Positions 42,299-51,126 of a DNA stretch of 64,000 bases are shown piece after piece. The notes under the pieces were generated by a model, which had not been told where the DNA came from, ran no database searches, and saw nothing but the letters and a program-made list of their open reading frames with translations. The DNA is taken from the NCBI GenBank assembly GCA_035560235.1, contig DATMAG010000008.1, positions 1-64,000 of the forward strand, in the 5' to 3' direction. Every line of letters begins with the position of its first letter. Position 1 is the first letter of the stretch. The stretch is from DASRDU01 sp035560235 (GTDB taxonomy: Bacteria; Acidobacteriota; Blastocatellia; RBC074). The translations under genes were made by a program, and so were the position numbers.

Positions 42299-45200
42299 TC
42301 AACTGTCGAGCGGAACTTCGACCAGAATTTCCGTTCCCTGATTCGGACGACTGCTGACGGTGAAGCGTCCGCCAATCCGCTCGGCCCGTTCGCGCATGCC
42401 CACCAGCCCGAAATGACCGTTGCGGTCCTGCCCCGGCTCGTAAATAAAACCGCAGCCGTCATCGCGCACGCTGAAACAGAGTTTTTCAGGCTCGAACCTG
42501 AGGTCAATCTCCAGCCGCGATGCCTGCGCGTGTCTGACGGCGTTGTTCATTGCTTCCTGCCCGAGGCGCAGCAGGTTGTCTTCAACGGCGCGATTAAGCT
42601 GCCGGTAAGCGCCGCTGACCTGCACGTGCGCCTGGACGGGCGTGCCTGCGACAATTCGCCTGGAGACTTCGGCCAGCGCGGCAGGCAGGTCAGCGCCTTC
42701 GAGCGCCTGCGAACGCAGGTTCCAGACCGAATGCCGTGCTTCGGCCAGGCTGTCACGCGCCAGCCGACGCGCCTGGTCGAGGTGTGCTTTCGCGCTTTGC
42801 GGGGCGCGTTCCAGCATTCGCGCCACCAGTTCCAGTTGCACCGAAATTCCGGCAAAGCCCTGCGCCAGCGTGTCGTGAATCTCGCGCGCCAGGCGCGTGC
42901 GCTCATCCAGCACGACTGTAAATTCGCGTTCGATGCGGCGGACTCGTGCACGATACCACCACCAGACAGCCAGCGCGAGACTGAGCAGACAGAGACTGTA
43001 AAACCAGTAAGTTTCGTAAAAATGCGGTCTGAGATAAAAATCAAAGGCGGCTCCGGTTTCGTTCCAGACGCCGTCGTTGTTGCAGGCCAGCACCCTGAAG
43101 CGGTAAGACCCCGCAGGAATGCCCGTGTAAGAGGCCACGCGGCGCGATCCGGCTTCGACCCAGTCCCGGTCATAACCTTCCAGTTTGTATCTGAAGGCGA
43201 CCTTCTGCGGTGCAATAAAACTCAGCGCCGTGTAATAGAACTCGAACCGGAACCTGCCGGGTGGCCAGTTAATCGGCGTGACCGGCTTGAACGCCTCGTC
43301 ATCAGCCACGACCTGTTCAATCATGACGGGCGGTGGCTGCTGATTGAACTGCAAATGGGCCGGATCAATCATGGCAATGCCCCTGACCGTTGCAAACCAG
43401 AGCCTGCCATCGCGTGTCTTCCATCCTGCCGGATGGCCGCCGCCGCTGCATTCACTTGTCTCCAGGCCATCTGCCGGGCCATAGACGGCACAATTGACCG
43501 GCCTTGTTTCGCCCGGTCGGCGCGCTTCCAGTTCCAGCCGGCTCACGCGAATGATGCCCTTGTTGCAACTCATCCACAGATAACCGTCGGCGTCTTCGAG
43601 AATGTGATAGATCACGTCGTCCGGCAGCCCGTCCTTCATTGTGAACTGTGCAAACCTGCCATCCCTGAAGCGGTTCAGACCGCCGCCGTGCGTCCCGATC
43701 CAGAGCGCCCCGTCAGCGTCCTCGTAAAGCGCAATCACGACCTCGCTCGACAGTCCGGCAGTCGTGGTGTAGCTGGTGAACTCGCCATTTCTGAAGCGGC
43801 TCAGGCCGCCCAGAGTGCCAATCCAGAGACTGCCGTCGCGGCTCTCACAGATCGCTCCGACCAGATCATTCGGCAATCCGTCAAGCGCCGTCCAGGACGT
43901 GAACTTCCCATCCTTCAGCCGCGTCAGCCCGCGCCGCGTGCCGATCCAGAGCGCGCCCGCGCGATCTTCGTAAAGCGACCGCACGTAATCATCCGAAAGC
44001 CCGTCGCGCATGGTGTAATGCGTCAGGCGGCCCTGGCGTAACCGGTACAGCCCGCGCGGCGTGCCCACCCAGAGGTTGCCTGCGCGGTCATCACAGATCG
44101 TTTGCACGTTGTCGCCTGGCAGCGCGCCGTTTGCTGACCGGCTGACCCAGCGGCCATTCTGCAAAAGGTCAAGGCCCGCCTGCGTGCCAGCCCACAGGCG
44201 GCCTGTGCGATCCTCGTAAACTGACCTGACCAGGCTGGCCGACAGGCCCTGGCGAACAGTCCAGGTGGTGAACTTTTTTTCCTTCAGCAGATTCAGTCCG
44301 CCTGCCTCAGTGCCCACCCAGATGTTGCCCTCCCGATCCTCAAAAAGTGACAGGATCAGATTGCTGGAAAGCCCTTCGCGTTCGGTGAAGGCCGAGAGCT
44401 TGTCATTCCTGAAATAAGCCAGCCCGCCGGAAGTGCCAAGCCAGAGGCCGCCGCCACGATCTGTCAGAATCAGATCAACCTGGCTGCCCGGCAATCCGTC
44501 TCTGACGGTGTAAGCAACGAATCTGCCGCCGCGCAGCAGATTCAGCCCGCCGGGAGTGCCAGCCCAGAGGCGACCCGCCCTGTCCTGCGCGATGGCCAGC
44601 ACGGAATTGTGCGCGAGGCCGTCGCGCGTGGTGTAGGACTGAAATTTCCCTTCGGTAAATACTACCAGCCCGTTCGGTGTGCCGATCCACAGACGCCCCT
44701 GCTGATCCTGGAAGAGCGTTCTGATTGCGCCCTCCGGCCCGCCGCTCTGCTTTGAAAAGGCTGTGAATCTGCCATCTCTGAAGCGATTCAGACCGGCGGC
44801 GGTTCCAATCCAGAGCGCGCCCTCACGATCTTCCAGCAGACATTCGATACTGTTGTGCGACAAACCTTCGCGTGTGGTGCTGGTCGTGAACTTTCCATCG
44901 CGCCAGCGGTTCAGACCGTTGACAGTGGCGATCCACAGGGTGCCGGAACGATCTTCATAAACCGACCAGACATTGCTGCTCGACAGGCCGTCTCTGGTGG
45001 TGAAGGCGGTAAATTTTCCGTCGCTGTATTGCGCCAGCCCGCCGGGCGTGCTGATCCACAGATGCCCGGCCCGGTCCTCAAACAAGGCGCGAATCTGATT
45101 GTGCGGAAGTTCAGGAGTGTTGCGTTTGTCAAAAACGGTGAACCGGACACCGTCAAACCGCGCCAGGCCTTCTCTGGTGCCGATCCACAGATAACCATCA

Positions 45201-45385
45201 CGCGTCTGTAAGACGGCCTGGACGCTGTTCTGCGGCAGGCCCTGCTCCGTTTGCCAGACTTCAAGACCGTATGGCGCCGGAGCCTGACCACGCTCGAAGG
45301 CCTGCGCCGACCAGCCGGACGCGGGCCAGCAGACGGCACAAAGCAGCGTGACGATGAAAGCACTGTTCAGATGCGGGCGCGACAT
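42299..45385 (-). CDS. Hybrid-periplasmic propeller histidine kinase (Reg_prop, Y_Y_Y, HisKA_3)
   Basis: 1028 residues. A signal segment precedes roughly 14 Reg_prop blades with the recurring pattern DRxGxLWIGTxxGLxRFRDGKF (about 45-640). A Y_Y_Y domain (about 690-760, ending SYTGIPAGSYRFRVLACNNDG) and one membrane helix (YWFYSLCLLSLALAVWWWY) follow. The kinase core has HisKA_3 His in LAREIHDTLAQGFAGI and ATPase boxes LGQEAMNNAVRHAQAS and FGLVGMRERAERIGG. Such kinases in Bacteroidetes and Acidobacteriota often sense polysaccharide fragments. The start is an ATG with a weak ribosome site. It precedes its NarL-type regulator. Confidence 0.93.
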   Translation of the reverse strand: MSRPHLNSAFIVTLLCAVCWPASGWSAQAFERGQAPAPYGLEVWQTEQGLPQNSVQAVLQTRDGYLWIGTREGLARFDGVRFTVFDKRNTPELPHNQIRALFEDRAGHLWISTPGGLAQYSDGKFTAFTTRDGLSSSNVWSVYEDRSGTLWIATVNGLNRWRDGKFTTSTTREGLSHNSIECLLEDREGALWIGTAAGLNRFRDGRFTAFSKQSGGPEGAIRTLFQDQQGRLWIGTPNGLVVFTEGKFQSYTTRDGLAHNSVLAIAQDRAGRLWAGTPGGLNLLRGGRFVAYTVRDGLPGSQVDLILTDRGGGLWLGTSGGLAYFRNDKLSAFTEREGLSSNLILSLFEDREGNIWVGTEAGGLNLLKEKKFTTWTVRQGLSASLVRSVYEDRTGRLWAGTQAGLDLLQNGRWVSRSANGALPGDNVQTICDDRAGNLWVGTPRGLYRLRQGRLTHYTMRDGLSDDYVRSLYEDRAGALWIGTRRGLTRLKDGKFTSWTALDGLPNDLVGAICESRDGSLWIGTLGGLSRFRNGEFTSYTTTAGLSSEVVIALYEDADGALWIGTHGGGLNRFRDGRFAQFTMKDGLPDDVIYHILEDADGYLWMSCNKGIIRVSRLELEARRPGETRPVNCAVYGPADGLETSECSGGGHPAGWKTRDGRLWFATVRGIAMIDPAHLQFNQQPPPVMIEQVVADDEAFKPVTPINWPPGRFRFEFYYTALSFIAPQKVAFRYKLEGYDRDWVEAGSRRVASYTGIPAGSYRFRVLACNNDGVWNETGAAFDFYLRPHFYETYWFYSLCLLSLALAVWWWYRARVRRIEREFTVVLDERTRLAREIHDTLAQGFAGISVQLELVARMLERAPQSAKAHLDQARRLARDSLAEARHSVWNLRSQALEGADLPAALAEVSRRIVAGTPVQAHVQVSGAYRQLNRAVEDNLLRLGQEAMNNAVRHAQASRLEIDLRFEPEKLCFSVRDDGCGFIYEPGQDRNGHFGLVGMRERAERIGGRFTVSSRPNQGTEILVEVPLDS

Positions 45386-45560
45386 GAATCAGACCAGACC
45401 GGCCTTCGTACAAAAGCCGTAAAGTTCCAGCCGGAATTATTACGTGAAGCGGCAAACCGAGGCCGCAGAACGAGCCGGTTGAGACTATCAATAGCAGAAT
45501 TACCCGGATTGCCAAAGGGCAGGAGTGCGCAGTCGCCGCCGAGCGTGCTGACAATTCGAT

Positions 45561-46934
45561 TCAATCCCTGTCGTCATCGCTTCTGAGGCCGAAGCGTTCG
45601 GCCATGCGGTAAAGCGTGCGGCGGTCAATGCGCATGACTTCGGCGGCGCGTGAACGATTGCCGCCGACGACTTCGAGGACGTGGCGCAGGTAGCGGCTTT
45701 CGAGTTCTTCAAGCGTGGGCAGGTCATCGTACAGCGCGGCGAGCGGCGAGCGGGCAGCCCTTGCGCGGACTTCTTCGGATTGCAGTCTGGGCGGCAGGTC
45801 TTCGGGCGCGATCTCAGAGCCGCGGGCGCGCAGGGCCGCGTATTCAACGGCTGATTCCAGCTCGCGCACGTTGCCAGGCCAGTCATAAGCCGTCAGCACT
45901 TTGATGGTGTCTTCGAGAAAGCGCAGCGGGCCGCGTCCGGCGTTTTCCGCGGCGTGATGCAGAAAGCGTTCGGCGAGCAGCGGAATGTCGCTGCGGCGGT
46001 CGCGCAGCGGCGGCACCCGCAGCGTGACGACGCTCAGGCGATAGAAGAGATCTTCGCGGAAGTTTTTTGCGGCGACTTCCTGTTCAAGTTCACGATTGGT
46101 CGCGGCCACGACGCGGGCATCAACCTTTGTCGTGCGGGCAGCGCCGACGCGGCGAATCTCTTTCTCCTGAAGCGCGCGCAGCAGCTTGACCTGCAGGGCC
46201 TGCGACGTTTCGCCAATCTCGTCGAGAAAGAGCGTGCCGCCTTCGGCCTCCTCCCATAATCCTCTGCGGTCTGCCGCAGCGCCGGTGAACGAGCCTTTGA
46301 CGTGACCGAAGAGTTCGGCTTCGAGCAGCGTTTCCGCAAGCGCGCCGCAGTTGACCGGCACGAACGGGCCTGCGGCGCGCGCGCTGTGCTGATGAATGGC
46401 GCGGGCAATCAGCTCCTTGCCGGTGCCTGATTCGCCGATGATCAGCACGGTCGAACGCGACGGCGCAACGCGGGCAATCTCCTTGTAAAGTTCCAGCATT
46501 GCCGGAGAGCGTCCGACGAGACCCGTCTGTTCATACTGCGCCGAGAGCGAATCGGGCAGTGCCTCGCGGCTCTTTTCCGCGCCGCGTTCGAGTGCGCGTT
46601 TGACGGTGCCGATGATTTCCTGAACCTTGAATGGCTTCGAGATGATGTCCCACGCGCCTTCGCGTGAGGCAGTGACGGTGGTGTCGAGCGTGCCGAAGCC
46701 GGTGATGAGAATGACCGGGCACTGATCGCGCAACCGGCGCAGCAGATCAATGCCCGAGAGTTCGGCTTCGAGATTGATGTCGCTCACCAGCAGGTCGAAT
46801 TTCTCGCGCGCGGCGAGTTCGAGCGCCTGCTGCGGCGTCTGCGCCGTTTCGGTACTCCAGCCCTGTGTGGTGAAGAGTTCACGCAGCAGATTGCATGAGG
46901 CGCGATCATCATCAATGACCAGAATGCGTTTCAT
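45561..46934 (-). CDS. NtrC/AtoC-type sigma-54-dependent response regulator
   Basis: 457 residues from the ATG at 46934 (the frame opens earlier, in the repeat). The receiver has VIDDDRASC, Asp in LLVSDINLEAE and Lys in IISKPFKVQEI. The AAA+ core has Walker A GESGTGKELIARAI and the sigma-54 contact loop GSFTGA (a variant of GAFTGA), then GGTLFLDEIGE. The C-terminal Fis-type HTH is GGNRSRAAEVMRIDRRTLYRM. It activates sigma-54 promoters under the control of the kinase upstream at 47072. A 33-bp inverted repeat lies between the two. Confidence 0.95.
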   Translation of the reverse strand: MKRILVIDDDRASCNLLRELFTTQGWSTETAQTPQQALELAAREKFDLLVSDINLEAELSGIDLLRRLRDQCPVILITGFGTLDTTVTASREGAWDIISKPFKVQEIIGTVKRALERGAEKSREALPDSLSAQYEQTGLVGRSPAMLELYKEIARVAPSRSTVLIIGESGTGKELIARAIHQHSARAAGPFVPVNCGALAETLLEAELFGHVKGSFTGAAADRRGLWEEAEGGTLFLDEIGETSQALQVKLLRALQEKEIRRVGAARTTKVDARVVAATNRELEQEVAAKNFREDLFYRLSVVTLRVPPLRDRRSDIPLLAERFLHHAAENAGRGPLRFLEDTIKVLTAYDWPGNVRELESAVEYAALRARGSEIAPEDLPPRLQSEEVRARAARSPLAALYDDLPTLEELESRYLRHVLEVVGGNRSRAAEVMRIDRRTLYRMAERFGLRSDDDRD

Positions 46935-46941
46935 GAAAATC

Positions 46942-47054
46942 AAAAGGCAAAAGGCAGAAATCAAAGGGCAAAAGTTCGGCACATTTTCTTTTCAATTTGA
47001 AAATCCCGCTTCTGCTTCCCGCTTTTGCCCTTTGATTTCTGCCTTTTGCCTTTT
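46942..47054. repeat. 33-bp perfect inverted repeat of AAAGGCAAAAG words
   Basis: Arms 46942-46974 and 47022-47054 are exact reverse complements, separated by 47 bases. Each arm repeats AAAAGGC/AAAGGGC words. It lies between the kinase and its NtrC-type regulator, so the mRNA would carry a strong hairpin just before the regulator's start, which could uncouple their expression. Confidence 0.85.
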
Positions 47055-47071
47055 GCCTTTATTTCCGGGCC

Positions 47072-48643
47072 TCAGGTTCCGGCGACGGGAAAGCGCAGCC
47101 TGAAGCTGGTGCCTTTGCCCGGCTCGCTTTCGACTTCGATTTCGCCTTTGTGTTCGAGCATCACCTGTCTGACGACGACCAGACCGAGGCCTGTTCCCCG
47201 GCCCCGTTCCTTCGTGGTGTAAAGCGGATCGAAGATGTGCGCCCGCGTTTCAGCATTCATTCCGCAGCCGGTGTCAGTGATTTCAACCAGAATATGCGGG
47301 CCGTGTCCGTTGCCCTCAATCGGGCCGAGCCTGCGCGTCGCAAGATGCAGACTGCCGCCGTCGGGCATGGCGTCGAGCGCGTTGTTGACCAGATTGATGA
47401 AGACCTGCTGCAGGCGATCAGCGTCACCCACAATCGGCGGCAGCGTTTTATCGAACGATTTTCCGCACTCGACGCCGCGCGCTTCGAGCGTGGGCATCGT
47501 CGCCGCGCAGATGCGTTCGAGCAGCTGGTTCAGATCAAGCGGCACGAGTTCGGCTGATTCCATGCGGGTGCGGTCGAGCATCTGGCGAACGATGCGTTCA
47601 ATGCGGTCAATCTGCTCGCTGATGATTTCGGTGCGCGCATCCGCCGATTCAGGATCCTTGTAAAGTTCATCGCGCAGCAGCTGCACGTGACAGCTGATCA
47701 GGTTGAGCGGAGTGCCGACTTCGTGCGCGAACTTGGCGGCGGTCTGTCCGGCGGCAGCCAGGCGTTCGAGCTGCGTCAGGCGGCGCGAGGTCTGCCACAG
47801 TTCAAGGTTGGTCGCTTCAAGCTCTTCGTTGCGCTGCTGCAGCTGTGCCGTGGCTTCGCGCACCCGTTCACGCAGAATCTCCTGCTGTCGTTCGCGTTCG
47901 CTCGTCATTTCGTGGATGCGTCCGAGCAGGCTGTTGAATTTCTGCGTCAGCCGTCCGATCTCGTCCAGCGGTCGCGCCGGAGCCTGCACATCAAGCTCAC
48001 CGGCCCTGGCGCGCGTGATGACTTCAAGCAGCCCTTCAATCGGGCGATAGACCAGTTGCCTAAAGAGCAGGTAAGTCGAAAGCGTAATCAGGGCAACGGC
48101 TGTCAGAGCCAGCCACAGAGCGCTGCGGGCATAACTCAGCACCACTGTCGGCAGATCATCGAGCCGTTCGATGACCTCGACAGCTCCGGTGATCTGTCCC
48201 GGCCCGGGAATGGGAGCATAGACGTGATAATGCGAATCATTCGGGCCTGAATAATTCTCACTCATGATTTCAGCCACCTGGCCGGAACGCAGCGTGGGCT
48301 GGACGTCGGCAGGAATCGCTTCTGCCGGAATGCTCTCAGGAGCTGCCACCTGGACGACAAATGTGTCGGCGGCGAGCTTCCAGACGCGCACGCCGACGAT
48401 TCCCGGACGCCCGCCACGAATCAGTTTCGCCGCCCGGATGAAGTCTTCATCGGCCTGTGGTGAAGGCAGGTCAGTAATGTGTCCGGCCAGATTGACGGCC
48501 CACAACCGCGCCCGCTCCTTCTGATCTTCATGCACTACGTCAACCACCCGCGCACTGATCGTCACGAGCGCGGCAATCAGCACCGCGACCGTAATAGTCG
48601 AGGCCAGCAGCGTGGTTTTGGTATGCAGTTTCAACGGATACAC
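47072..48643 (-). CDS. Membrane sensor histidine kinase with HAMP domain (NtrB/AtoS-like)
   Basis: 523 residues from a GTG at 48643. Membrane helix 1 (TLLASTITVAVLIAALVTISA) and helix 2 near residue 185 flank a periplasmic sensor domain of about 140 residues. A HAMP linker (TRARAGELDVQAPARPLDEIGRL) leads to a coiled coil. The phospho-acceptor His is in AKFAHEVGTPLNLI. ATPase motifs are INLVNNALDAMPDGG, DTGCGMNAETRAHIFDPLYTT and GTGLGLVVV. It precedes the NtrC-type regulator and is surely its partner. The signal is unknown. Confidence 0.94.
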   Translation of the reverse strand: MYPLKLHTKTTLLASTITVAVLIAALVTISARVVDVVHEDQKERARLWAVNLAGHITDLPSPQADEDFIRAAKLIRGGRPGIVGVRVWKLAADTFVVQVAAPESIPAEAIPADVQPTLRSGQVAEIMSENYSGPNDSHYHVYAPIPGPGQITGAVEVIERLDDLPTVVLSYARSALWLALTAVALITLSTYLLFRQLVYRPIEGLLEVITRARAGELDVQAPARPLDEIGRLTQKFNSLLGRIHEMTSERERQQEILRERVREATAQLQQRNEELEATNLELWQTSRRLTQLERLAAAGQTAAKFAHEVGTPLNLISCHVQLLRDELYKDPESADARTEIISEQIDRIERIVRQMLDRTRMESAELVPLDLNQLLERICAATMPTLEARGVECGKSFDKTLPPIVGDADRLQQVFINLVNNALDAMPDGGSLHLATRRLGPIEGNGHGPHILVEITDTGCGMNAETRAHIFDPLYTTKERGRGTGLGLVVVRQVMLEHKGEIEVESEPGKGTSFRLRFPVAGT

Positions 48644-49362
48644 GCCCCCATCGTACCAGACTGATCCGTTGAGTTTGAGAGCAAGCGTGGTGCCAGGAAT
48701 AAAAAGCTGTCAGCAGTTGCAGCATCAGGACACGGGACGCACGAAACAGAAAGATGCCCGGGCATTGAATTTTTATTGCCCGGCCCGGCTGCGCCGCCTG
48801 TCCCGGACTGCGGCCCTGGTCTGCTCAGGCGAATGTCAAATATGTACATCGTCTGCCGTGGTGTGGCGAAAACGTCACTCCCGGACGGCGTTCCGGAGCG
48901 ACTCTCAGCGCGCTGCCTGAAATGATTTTCGCCCTGATTTGACAGGGCTTTCCGCCTCGTCGCGCAGTTGCCTGGCCGCGTCTTCACAACTCTGGCACTG
49001 TCGTTGCCAGGTGGTCAGGGCAGCGGCGGGTCAAGAGGCTGCTGCCGCAGCATAGAAGGACCCGGGTGGCCGGGTAAGGCGATCAGTTTCAGACCATCAG
49101 GGAGCAGAGACTGATCACCACAGGCCCGGTTACCGGTAATCAGCAACACAGGAGTCAGAAATTATCGCAGCAATCGCGGAGGGTTTTTACAGCCCACACA
49201 TTCGGGAAGCGGAAATTCTTCCCGAATAATCGTCGGTGATATTTTCCACGAAGATCACGAAGATCACGGAGCGAGTAATGGCGTGAGGGGAAACGGTAGC
49301 GACCACACTGTTGCTTGCGCTCCGTGATCTTCGTGATCTTCGTGGATTTTTGATTTTTACGG
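48644..49362. other. Divergent intergenic region, 719 bp
   Basis: The longest gene-free stretch of the window. It lies between the leftward kinase and the rightward envelope/efflux block. Apart from the inverted repeat at 49245-49346, no RNA gene or convincing open frame was seen. Short frames at 48612-48987 on both strands have no family features. It should hold promoters for both directions. Confidence 0.5.
49245..49346. repeat. 29-bp perfect inverted repeat of GATCACGAA words
   Basis: Arms 49245-49273 and 49318-49346 are exact reverse complements with a 44-base spacer. Each arm has tandem CACGAAGAT words, close in style to the repeat at 25496-25584. It ends just 16 bases before the start of the next gene and could act on its translation or stop upstream transcription. 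Confidence 0.82.
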
Positions 49363-51117
49363 ATGTATCGCACAGCTTCTGACACCAGACTGCCGGACTC
49401 GGAACTGCCGCCGGAACACGACCCGGCAGAAAGTCTCAGCCAGCCGGAAACCAGTTCGCGGAAGCGGTGGGCAAGACTTGTGTTCAGACGCCGGACGCTG
49501 ATCTGGCTCATCACCCTGGTCACGCTCGGCAGCGGCATCATCAATCTCTGGCTGGTGATGACGCCGCCGCACCGCGCGCACCGCGGACGGCTGCAGCATC
49601 TGGTGCCGCTTGAATTCTTTCAGTTCCCGCGCTCCTTTCAACTCCTCATCGGCTTTGCGCTGATCGTTTCAGCCGTCAACATCTACAAACGCAAGCAGCG
49701 CGCCTATCAGCTTGTGCTGGCGCTCTCGGCGCTCTCGTTCGTGCTGCATCTGGGGCCGCGCCAGGATTACGGACAGGCGCTGCTGGCGCTGCTGCTGGCC
49801 GGAGTGCTGATCCCCGCGCACCGCAGTTTCACCGTGCGCAGCAGTCCGCCCGACTGGCGCGGCGTGCTGGTGCGCACACTGATCGCCACGCTGGCCGCCT
49901 TCGGTTACGGAGTCGGCGGCTTCTGGCTGCTCGACCGGCGACAGTTCGGCCTCAATTTCAACTGGGCAGACTCGATTCGTCGCACGCTGCTCTTTCTGAC
50001 CTTCATCGGTGACGCGCACCTGGCGCCGCACACGCGTTACGCCGCCTGGTTTCTCGATTCGCTTTATGTCATCAGCGCGGCAGCGATCCTGTATGTCGGC
50101 TTCGCGCTCTTTCGTCCGATCATTTACCGCTTTCATACGCTGCCGCACGAACGCACGCGGGCGCAGGCCATCGCGGGACAGTACGGGCGCACGGCGCTCG
50201 ATTATTTCAAGCTCTGGCCGGACAAATCGTATTTCTTCAGCGCTTCGGGCCGCAGCTTCGTGGCTTATCGCGTGGCGGCGAATTTTGCCATCGCGCTGGC
50301 CGATCCGGTCGGGCCGGTCGATGAACTCGCCGCCACGGTGCGGCAGTTCCGTCGCTACTGTGAGGACAACGGCTGGGCCGTCGCGGTTCATCAGGTGATG
50401 CCGGATTTCCTGCCGATCTATCAGCGGCTCGGGTTCAAAAAGCTGAAGGTGGGCGATGAGGCGATTGTTGATCTGGCCCGGTTCAATCTGGATGGCAAGT
50501 CGAACAAGAAGCTGCGCCACTGTCTCAATCACTTCGAGAAATCGGGCTTTCGCATTCATTACTGCCCGGCGCCGCTCGGCGATGAGCTGATCAGGCGGTT
50601 GCGCGAGGTTTCGGACGACTGGCTGAAGCTGCCGGGCCGCCGCGAGCGCACCTTCACGCTCGGCTGCTTCGATCCGCATTACGTGCGCTCAACGCCCGTC
50701 GTTACGGTCGAGGATCAGACCGGGCGCATTCTTGCCTTCGTCAACATCATCCCGTCATTTCATCCGGGCGAAGCGACCTTCGATCTGATGCGGCATCGCG
50801 TGGATGCGCCGAACGCGGTGATGGACTTTCTGCTGCTGAAGCTGATTCAGCAGGTCAGACAGCAGGGGTTCACGCGGCTCAATCTGGGGATGGCTCCGAT
50901 GGGCGGCTTTCAGGATCACGAGGCTGCCTCTTCAACCGAGAAGGCGCTGCACCTGTTCTTTCAGCGCATGACTTTTCTCTTCAGCTTCGGCGGGCTGCGC
51001 GCCTACAAGGCCAAATTCGCTGACACCTGGGAGCCGCGTTATCTGCTTTACCGCAACGTCGCAGATCTGCCGAAGCTGGGAATTGCGCTGAGCAAATTGT
51101 CAGAACTGAGTGACTGA
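49363..51117 (+). CDS. MprF-like phosphatidylglycerol aminoacyltransferase (DUF2156)
   Basis: 584 residues. An N-terminal membrane part (about six helices between 45 and 255) is followed by a cytoplasmic GNAT-like LPG-synthase domain (about 265-560): ALDYFKLWPDKSYFFSASG, DPVGPVDELAATVRQF, IYQRLGFKKLKVGDEA, LARFNLDGKSNKKLRH and RLNLGMAPMGG. Such enzymes transfer lysine or alanine from tRNA to phosphatidylglycerol, lowering surface charge. No good ribosome site precedes the ATG, so the start is uncertain. The flippase half of MprF is supplied by the next gene. Confidence 0.9.
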   Translation: MYRTASDTRLPDSELPPEHDPAESLSQPETSSRKRWARLVFRRRTLIWLITLVTLGSGIINLWLVMTPPHRAHRGRLQHLVPLEFFQFPRSFQLLIGFALIVSAVNIYKRKQRAYQLVLALSALSFVLHLGPRQDYGQALLALLLAGVLIPAHRSFTVRSSPPDWRGVLVRTLIATLAAFGYGVGGFWLLDRRQFGLNFNWADSIRRTLLFLTFIGDAHLAPHTRYAAWFLDSLYVISAAAILYVGFALFRPIIYRFHTLPHERTRAQAIAGQYGRTALDYFKLWPDKSYFFSASGRSFVAYRVAANFAIALADPVGPVDELAATVRQFRRYCEDNGWAVAVHQVMPDFLPIYQRLGFKKLKVGDEAIVDLARFNLDGKSNKKLRHCLNHFEKSGFRIHYCPAPLGDELIRRLREVSDDWLKLPGRRERTFTLGCFDPHYVRSTPVVTVEDQTGRILAFVNIIPSFHPGEATFDLMRHRVDAPNAVMDFLLLKLIQQVRQQGFTRLNLGMAPMGGFQDHEAASSTEKALHLFFQRMTFLFSFGGLRAYKAKFADTWEPRYLLYRNVADLPKLGIALSKLSELSD

Positions 51118-51126
51118 GTGAGCGCC

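Noticed and set aside
42413..44041. 542-codon open frame on the plus strand opposite the propeller kinase
   Set aside because: It lies wholly antisense to well-conserved kinase repeats; composition is Arg/His-rich with no domain. It is a side effect of high GC and codon bias.
48612..48987. Two short overlapping frames in the 719-bp gap
   Set aside because: Both lack ribosome sites and family features and they overlap each other on opposite strands.
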